Positions 14,663 through 18,956 of a DNA stretch of 18,956 nucleotides are shown here, in pieces (the first letter of the stretch is position 1; each line of letters starts with the position of its first letter). Both the position numbers and the translations under genes were made by a program. Under the pieces are notes generated by a model. That model was given only the letters and a program-made list of their open reading frames with translations, did no database searches and was not told the DNA's origin. Source of the stretch: Nitrososphaeria archaeon (GTDB lineage: Archaea; Thermoproteota; Nitrososphaeria; JACIWG01); contig JACIWG010000013.1 of assembly GCA_014361085.1 (NCBI GenBank), forward strand, positions 646 to 19,601, in the 5' to 3' direction.

Positions 14663-15442
14663 ATGGAGGAGGAATTTTTTACAGAAAAGGAGCTTAGGAG
14701 ACTCTTTAGACTGACAACACATGGGAAAAAGAGAATGCTTGTAGAAAGAGATAGGGAGGAGGAAGAGGTATTTGAGGAAGTATTTGATAAGAGGACGATG
14801 ATGACATTATATGAGATTGTGAAAAGGAAGGTTATTTATAGGCTTGATGGGGCTATAGGCTCTGGAAAGGAGTCGAAGATATTTCATGGAGTAGACTATA
14901 GTGGGAACGAGATTGCGGTAAAAATATTCTTGACGACAACAGCCGAGTTCCGGAAAAGGTTACCTTACATTATAGGAGACAGAAGGTTTGAGGAGGGAAA
15001 GAAGGGGGGATACCTTCTGATAAAACTTTGGGCTAGAAAAGAGTACGTTAACCTAGAAGCAGCATACAATAGTGGAGTAAATGTTCCGAAGCCTATAATG
15101 GTATTAAATAATGTTCTTGTAATGGAGTTTATAGGAAAAGATGGGAAGAGGGCTCCACTACTTTCTGAAGTTGAGCCTAAAAAGACAGACTATTTGAAGG
15201 TGGTTAGAATGATAAGAAAACTATATTCTAGAGCAAAGCTTGTACACGCAGACCTTTCAGAACACAATATCTTTAAATGGGGTTCAAAAATATACTTTTT
15301 CGACTTCGGCTCAGCCGTCGAATCAGGCCACCCAAACGCTCTAGAATTTTTATACAGGGACATTAGAAATGTGAACAGATTCTTTTTAAAACATGGTATA
15401 GAAGTTTGGAATGAAGAAAGGATATTGAAGGGTGTAATATAA
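14663..15442 (+). CDS. rio1: RIO1-type serine/threonine protein kinase
   Basis: Protein of 259 aa. RIO1 is an atypical kinase/ATPase needed for late maturation of the small ribosomal subunit. The P-loop is GSGKESKIF (66-74), the ATP lysine is K87 in AVKIF, the catalytic loop is HADLSEHNIF with D197 and N202, and the metal Asp is D214 in DFGSAV. The C-terminal HPNALEFLYRDIRNVNRFF segment is RIO1-like and differs from RIO2; the N-terminal winged helix of RIO2 is absent. ATG 14663 is preferred over the adjoining TTG 14660. It begins 5 nt after aIF1A and ends 1 nt before the KH gene, whose eukaryotic counterpart Pno1/Dim2 also acts in 40S maturation. Confidence 0.95.
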   Translation: MEEEFFTEKELRRLFRLTTHGKKRMLVERDREEEEVFEEVFDKRTMMTLYEIVKRKVIYRLDGAIGSGKESKIFHGVDYSGNEIAVKIFLTTTAEFRKRLPYIIGDRRFEEGKKGGYLLIKLWARKEYVNLEAAYNSGVNVPKPIMVLNNVLVMEFIGKDGKRAPLLSEVEPKKTDYLKVVRMIRKLYSRAKLVHADLSEHNIFKWGSKIYFFDFGSAVESGHPNALEFLYRDIRNVNRFFLKHGIEVWNEERILKGVI

Positions 15443-15443
15443 T

Positions 15444-16031
15444 ATGATGTTAAAGATGGAGGTAAAGATTCCAAAAGACAGGATAGGGGCACTTATAGGA
15501 AAGGGTGGAAAGATAAAGGAGGCTATAGAAAGAGAATGTGGTGTGAAGATGGAGGTTGACAGTGGGACAGGAGATGTTATAGTGTCGACAGAGGATCAGG
15601 CGAACCTTGTAGGCTTAAACAAGGCTTTAAATATTGCAAAAGCAATAGGAAGAGGATTCTCTTACGAGAGGGCTAAAGCATTATATGATGACGAGTACAT
15701 GCTTGACATAATAGACTTAACAGACTATGCTGGAAAATCTGAGTCAAACCTTGTTAGAATAAAGGGGAGGATAATTGGAGCTGACGGAAAGGCTAGAAGG
15801 ATCATAGAAGATTTAACAGACACATACATTTCAGTATACGGTCACACTGTTTCAATAATAGGTAAGGCTGACGACGTTAAAGCTGCAAGAGAAGCTGTAG
15901 AAGCTCTGGCTGAAGGAAGCCTACACAAGACAGTTTACGAGAAACTTCAGAGGAGAAGAAGTAGGATGAAGCTTGAAAGGCTGCAGCTTTGGGAGAGAAG
16001 GGGAGAAGAGTTTGAAGGAGACATTTTCTGA
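15444..16031 (+). CDS. KH-domain RNA-binding protein, Dim2/Pno1/Krr1-like
   Basis: Protein of 195 aa with two KH domains. KH1 has GALIGKGGKIKEAI (15-28) with the GxxG loop GKGG at 19-22. KH2 has RIIGADGKARRIIED (109-123) with loop GADG at 112-115. The C-terminal tail is very basic (RRRSR near 170-174). Archaeal members are counterparts of eukaryotic Pno1/Dim2, which binds the 3' end of pre-18S rRNA. Adjacency to RIO1 supports a job in small-subunit rRNA processing. The ATG at 15444 is followed by a second ATG at 15447. The last 20 nt overlap the start of Topo VI-B. Confidence 0.93.
   Translation: MMLKMEVKIPKDRIGALIGKGGKIKEAIERECGVKMEVDSGTGDVIVSTEDQANLVGLNKALNIAKAIGRGFSYERAKALYDDEYMLDIIDLTDYAGKSESNLVRIKGRIIGADGKARRIIEDLTDTYISVYGHTVSIIGKADDVKAAREAVEALAEGSLHKTVYEKLQRRRSRMKLERLQLWERRGEEFEGDIF
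16000..16005 (+). promoter_or_regulatory. Shine-Dalgarno site GGGGAG of topoisomerase VI-B
   Basis: GGGGAG sits inside the end of the KH gene and ends 6 nt before TTG 16012. It supports that start over the TTG at 15973, which lacks such a site and would add a segment without family counterpart. Confidence 0.5.
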
Positions 16032-17556
16032 AATATCGCCAAGCGACTTCTTTTACCGCAACAGAGACCTTGCAGGGTTCACGAACCCTGCTAGAGCACT
16101 ATATTCTACAGTTAGAGAGCTTGTAGAAAACTCTTTAGACGCATGTGAACTGGAAAGCATACTTCCAGAAGTCTATGTTAGGATAACAGCATATGATCCA
16201 TTAGAGGAGGCTGAACCAAAAAAGTATGTTATAAGGGTGCAGGATAATGGGCCAGGCGTAGAGCCTGAAAGGCTTCCAGAAGCATTCGGTAAAGTATTGT
16301 ATGGTTCAAAGTATAAGCTTAGACAGTCCAGGGGAATGTTTGGCTTAGGGGGGACAATGGCAATATTATATGGTCAGATAACTTCAAACAAGCCTGTTAC
16401 AATAGAGACTTCTGTTGACGGTGTCAAAAGATACTATTACAAGCTTATGATAGACATTGAAAAGAATAAGCCTATAATAGTTGAGAAGAAGGTTGGCGAA
16501 GGAAACGGGTTAAGGGGTACTGTAGTGGAGCTTGTGATGGAGGGAGACTATTTTAGGTCTTCAACAAAGATTCAGGAATATTTTAAGCAGACAGCATTAG
16601 TTGTACCGTATGCGAACATAACCTTTATAGAGCCAAGTGGAAAAATATTCTATTTCCTCAGAACTACAACCGAAATGCCTCCACCGCCAAAGGAGACACT
16701 ACCACACCCTCATGGAATAGACGTGGAGTTTATGAGAAGAACCATAAGACAGAGTAGTGATGAAAGCCTTGCAAAATTTCTTTCAAAAAGATTTCACAGG
16801 GTTGGATTGAAGACTGCAATAAAGTTCCTCCAGTACGCTGGAATAGACCCTAACAGGAGCCCAAAAAGTCTATCAGATGAAGAGATAGTTAACATGGTTT
16901 CAGCAATGCACAGGTATGAAGAGTTTCTACCACCTGACGCAGGATGCCTTTCACCTTTAGGAGAAAACATACTTGCAGCAGGGATAGTTAAGGAGCTTGC
17001 ACCAGAATTTTTTACGATAGTTACAAGACCACCTTCAGCGTACTCAGGTTACCCGTTTATTGTGGAAGTTGCACTAGCATATGGTGGAAAAATTTTAGAA
17101 AATGGAATAAAACTTTACAGGTTCGCTAACAGGATACCCCTACTATATGATGAGGCATCAGATGTATCTTGGAAGGTGATTCATGAGGAAATAGACTGGA
17201 AAAGGTACAGGATACCTCAGGATGCCCCTATTGCGGTTATAGTGAACATAAGCTCTACAAGAATACCGTATAAGACGGTGGGCAAAGAATATATTGCTGA
17301 CAGGCCTGAGATAGAGAGGGAACTTAAAAACGCTTTAAGGGAGACGTTAAGAAAACTTTCAGCATACCTTTCAAGAAGGTCTTCAGAAGAGCATGAGAAG
17401 AAGAAGATAAACATGTACCTAAAATATTTGCCTCTTATAGCGAACTTTTCCAAGGAGCTTGCGAAAAAGAGTAGGCCGCCAAACTATAAAAGACTCTTAA
17501 GCAAAGGAGAGGAAGAAGAGAGGCAGAAGAAGATTGAAGAGTTCACCGACAGCTAG
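16012..17556 (+). CDS. top6B: DNA topoisomerase VI subunit B
   Basis: Protein of 514 aa from TTG 16012, beginning MKETFSEISPSDFFYRNRDL, which fits the family start. This is the ATPase subunit of the type IIB topoisomerase. GHKL motifs are ELVENSLDA with N40, DNGPG (78-82), and GMFGLGG (108-114) in the ATP lid. The middle H2TH domain covers about 225-300. The transducer domain includes ALAYGG, LYRFANRIPLLYD and DVSWKVI around 350-385. With Top6A it forms the A2B2 enzyme that relaxes and decatenates DNA by double-strand passage. It overlaps the KH gene by 20 nt and Top6A by 23 nt, indicating coupled translation. Confidence 0.96.
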   Translation: MKETFSEISPSDFFYRNRDLAGFTNPARALYSTVRELVENSLDACELESILPEVYVRITAYDPLEEAEPKKYVIRVQDNGPGVEPERLPEAFGKVLYGSKYKLRQSRGMFGLGGTMAILYGQITSNKPVTIETSVDGVKRYYYKLMIDIEKNKPIIVEKKVGEGNGLRGTVVELVMEGDYFRSSTKIQEYFKQTALVVPYANITFIEPSGKIFYFLRTTTEMPPPPKETLPHPHGIDVEFMRRTIRQSSDESLAKFLSKRFHRVGLKTAIKFLQYAGIDPNRSPKSLSDEEIVNMVSAMHRYEEFLPPDAGCLSPLGENILAAGIVKELAPEFFTIVTRPPSAYSGYPFIVEVALAYGGKILENGIKLYRFANRIPLLYDEASDVSWKVIHEEIDWKRYRIPQDAPIAVIVNISSTRIPYKTVGKEYIADRPEIERELKNALRETLRKLSAYLSRRSSEEHEKKKINMYLKYLPLIANFSKELAKKSRPPNYKRLLSKGEEEERQKKIEEFTDS

Positions 17557-18616
17557 AAAGAGAGAAGTTCAGGAGATGCTTAAGGTTCTTGGAGAAAAAA
17601 TATACTATCAGATAGAAAACGGAGTGTTTCCTGAAATAGAGATGCCGAGTAGGTCAGTTAAGAATATAGTCTATGATGAGAAACTTAAACAGTATGTTGT
17701 TGGAAAGAATAGGGTTAAAAGGAGTTCAAAAAACATTAAGCATCTTAGACCATTCACTCAAACAATATGGCTAGCATTTTTTGTAGACAAGCTTATCAGG
17801 GAGGGAAAGACTTCAACACTCAGAGACGTCTACTATTCAGCACAGGCATTCGGTATAGAGTTCAAGGACCAGGCTGAATCCGATGAGATAATAACAGACC
17901 TTGAAGCACTCCTTGGAAGGGCTAGAGAAGACTATAATGTTTACCCTGAAGAAAGGAGCGCAATATACGGTGACATAACAATAGAGTATACGACACCAGG
18001 ACATGAGGGAAAAAGATTAAATCTAGCATCACATCCAGACGGATACCTTATAGGGCCTAGCCTGAGCACAGCAGAGCTTGTTGAAACTTCAGCAAAAATG
18101 GTTTTCGCAGTTGAAAAGGGTGGACTATTTACAAGATTTGTTGAAAACAAAGTTCACGAAAAATATAATGCTTTAATAGTTGATACAGCTGGACAGCCAC
18201 CTAGGTCAACAAGATACTTTCTAAGAAGACTGAACCAGGAACTTGGCCTACCAGTTTACGTGCTCACGGACGCAGACCCATACGGTATGCACATTTACAT
18301 GGTTATAGCTTCAGGTTCAGCTAACGCGGCACACTTAACAGAACTTACTGTGCCAACAGCAAAATGGTTGGGTGTAACTGCAACAGACATAGAAACATAT
18401 AGGCTACCATATGTTAGGCTAACAGATGAGGACATAAAAAGAGCTTACGAACTAAAAAACGATCCAAGATACAGGGATGAAAGGTTTCAGAGGGAGCTTG
18501 ATGTATTTTTAAGAAAGCAGAAGAAGGCTGAGCTCGAGGCCTTCGCAAAATATTCTCTAGACTACATAGTTGACAAGTATCTTCCAGACAAGCTTAAAGA
18601 GGTAAAAGAGTTATAG
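17534..18616 (+). CDS. top6A: DNA topoisomerase VI subunit A (Spo11-like)
   Basis: Protein of 360 aa, the DNA-cleaving subunit and homologue of eukaryotic Spo11. The catalytic tyrosine is Y101 in LRDVYYSAQAF, within the winged-helix CAP domain. The Toprim domain has E194 (FAVEKGG) and D246/D248 in TDADPYG for Mg2+ binding. PSRSVKNIVYDE (38-49) and YNALIVDTAGQPPRSTR (211-227) are family landmarks. The TTG at 17534 lies within the end of Top6B, a 23-nt overlap. A later ATG at 17576 is possible but would remove an N-terminal helix normally present. Confidence 0.96.
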   Translation: MKSSPTARKREVQEMLKVLGEKIYYQIENGVFPEIEMPSRSVKNIVYDEKLKQYVVGKNRVKRSSKNIKHLRPFTQTIWLAFFVDKLIREGKTSTLRDVYYSAQAFGIEFKDQAESDEIITDLEALLGRAREDYNVYPEERSAIYGDITIEYTTPGHEGKRLNLASHPDGYLIGPSLSTAELVETSAKMVFAVEKGGLFTRFVENKVHEKYNALIVDTAGQPPRSTRYFLRRLNQELGLPVYVLTDADPYGMHIYMVIASGSANAAHLTELTVPTAKWLGVTATDIETYRLPYVRLTDEDIKRAYELKNDPRYRDERFQRELDVFLRKQKKAELEAFAKYSLDYIVDKYLPDKLKEVKEL

Positions 18617-18629
18617 GAAAAGTTAATAT

Positions 18630-18636
18630 CTTTATA
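18630..18636 (+). promoter_or_regulatory. TATA box of the small membrane-protein gene
   Basis: CTTTATA is centred about 22 nt before ATG 18655 but only 7 nt before ATG 18640. A TATA box here therefore supports the second ATG as a leaderless start. Confidence 0.4.
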
Positions 18637-18654
18637 GAAATGCTCCAACATAGT

Positions 18655-18852
18655 ATGGGGAAAGAGGAGACTGAAGCAAGATTAAATTTTCTTACAAAAA
18701 TTATTGGACTTATAATGCTCATGATAGGACTGTTCCTAGAATATGGTATAATGACAACAACAATGTATCCACCACTAGCTGGAATGTTTCAAATGATAGC
18801 AATACTCTTAATAGTTGTAGGAACAGTCTCTCTTATAGTAAAAATAGTTTAG
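18655..18852 (+). CDS. Small two-helix membrane protein, unknown function
   Basis: Protein of 65 aa from ATG 18655 (70 aa if ATG 18640 is used). A charged N-terminus (MGKEETEAR) is followed by two hydrophobic helices at about 12-33 and 41-63, joined by a short loop TTTMYPP. No family motif is recognised. Both termini are probably cytoplasmic given the Lys/Arg near residues 3-15 and K63. It begins 39 nt after the Top6A stop and has its own TATA candidate, so it is probably a separate transcription unit. Codon use (AGA, ATA-rich) resembles the neighbours, which supports a real gene. Confidence 0.65.
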   Translation: MGKEETEARLNFLTKIIGLIMLMIGLFLEYGIMTTTMYPPLAGMFQMIAILLIVVGTVSLIVKIV

Positions 18853-18863
18853 AAATTTTCCAA

Positions 18864-18875
18864 TTATAAAATATA
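18864..18875 (+). promoter_or_regulatory. Strong TATA-like element near the right edge
   Basis: TTATAAAATATA lies 12 nt after the small membrane-protein gene. It predicts transcription starting near 18893-18897, inside the GC-rich element. It could also simply be AT-rich spacer. Confidence 0.35.
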
Positions 18876-18876
18876 A

Positions 18877-18918
18877 GGTGGTGGGGCGACGGATAACCTA
18901 CCTAACCTCCTGCCTCGT
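18877..18918 (+). other. GC-rich non-coding island, candidate structured RNA
   Basis: About 42 nt of clearly higher GC content than its AT-rich flanks follow a TATA-like element. Short self-complementary parts exist: 18876-18881 AGGTGG with 18898-18903 CTACCT, and alternatively 18883-18888 GGGGCG with 18911-18916 TGCCTC, both using G-U pairs. A frame from GTG 18878 stays open to the edge, but it would use CGA and CGG, which the neighbouring genes avoid. No known RNA family is recognised, and the window ends 38 nt later. Confidence 0.3.
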
Positions 18919-18940
18919 AAAAAGCATGTATGATACTATA

Positions 18941-18955
18941 AACAGTAATACTGTT
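18941..18955. repeat. Inverted repeat AACAGTA-A-TACTGTT
   Basis: Seven-base perfect arms surround one central A at the extreme right edge of the window. It could be an operator or the stem of a short hairpin. Nothing downstream is visible to judge it. Confidence 0.35.
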
Positions 18956-18956
18956 A

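Noticed and set aside
18878..18956. Possible start of a protein gene from GTG 18878
   Set aside because: The frame is only 26 codons to the edge and uses CGA/CGG Arg codons unlike the neighbouring genes; coding cannot be supported.

Overview
The window is dense archaeal chromosome, AT-rich, with AGA/AGG as the usual Arg codons. Archaeal markers are both topoisomerase VI subunits, aIF2-beta, aIF1A, a RIO1 kinase, a Dim2/Krr1-type KH protein, archaeal-type methionyl-tRNA synthetase and a DUF424 protein. TATA boxes lie 22-27 nt upstream of several start codons, implying many leaderless mRNAs, and TTG starts are very common. A degenerate FtsZ-family protein and a ribophorin I-like membrane protein point away from Sulfolobus- or Thermoproteus-type crenarchaea and towards a TACK lineage that keeps tubulin-superfamily proteins, or a compact Asgard genome. 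I cannot name the lineage from this window.

Layout. 1-1001 (minus): truncated mandelate racemase-type enolase-superfamily enzyme. It is divergent, across a 16-bp palindrome, from a hydrogenase maturation protease (1064-1564, plus). 1579-3414 (minus): a ribophorin I-like secreted/anchored protein followed by a 2x[4Fe-4S] ferredoxin. 3479-6318 (plus): glycine decarboxylase P-protein as two overlapping subunits. 6352-7662: tRNA-t6A methylthiotransferase. 7742-8734: FtsZ-like protein that has lost the GTPase signatures. 8731-11377 (minus): coupled operon of MetRS, free MetRS C-terminal OB-fold subunit and PHP phosphoesterase. 11437-13505 (minus): coupled nucleoside phosphorylase and MTA/SAH-type deaminase. 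13612-18616 (plus): a run of aIF2-beta, DUF424, aIF1A, RIO1, KH protein, Topo VI-B and Topo VI-A with overlapping or touching genes. 18655-18852: small two-helix membrane protein. The right edge holds a GC-rich, probably non-coding element.

The genes fall into several modules. The right half is an information-processing block covering translation initiation, small-subunit maturation and DNA topology. The deaminase and phosphorylase form a likely methylthioadenosine salvage route through methylthioinosine. The P-protein pair supplies the decarboxylase half of glycine cleavage, with the other components elsewhere. The observations most worth a second look are the ribophorin I-like protein, the pseudo-FtsZ, the salvage pair's Asn specificity position, and the right-edge candidate RNA. 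There is no tRNA, rRNA, CRISPR array or transposon in the window, and no gene-free stretch longer than about 110 bases.
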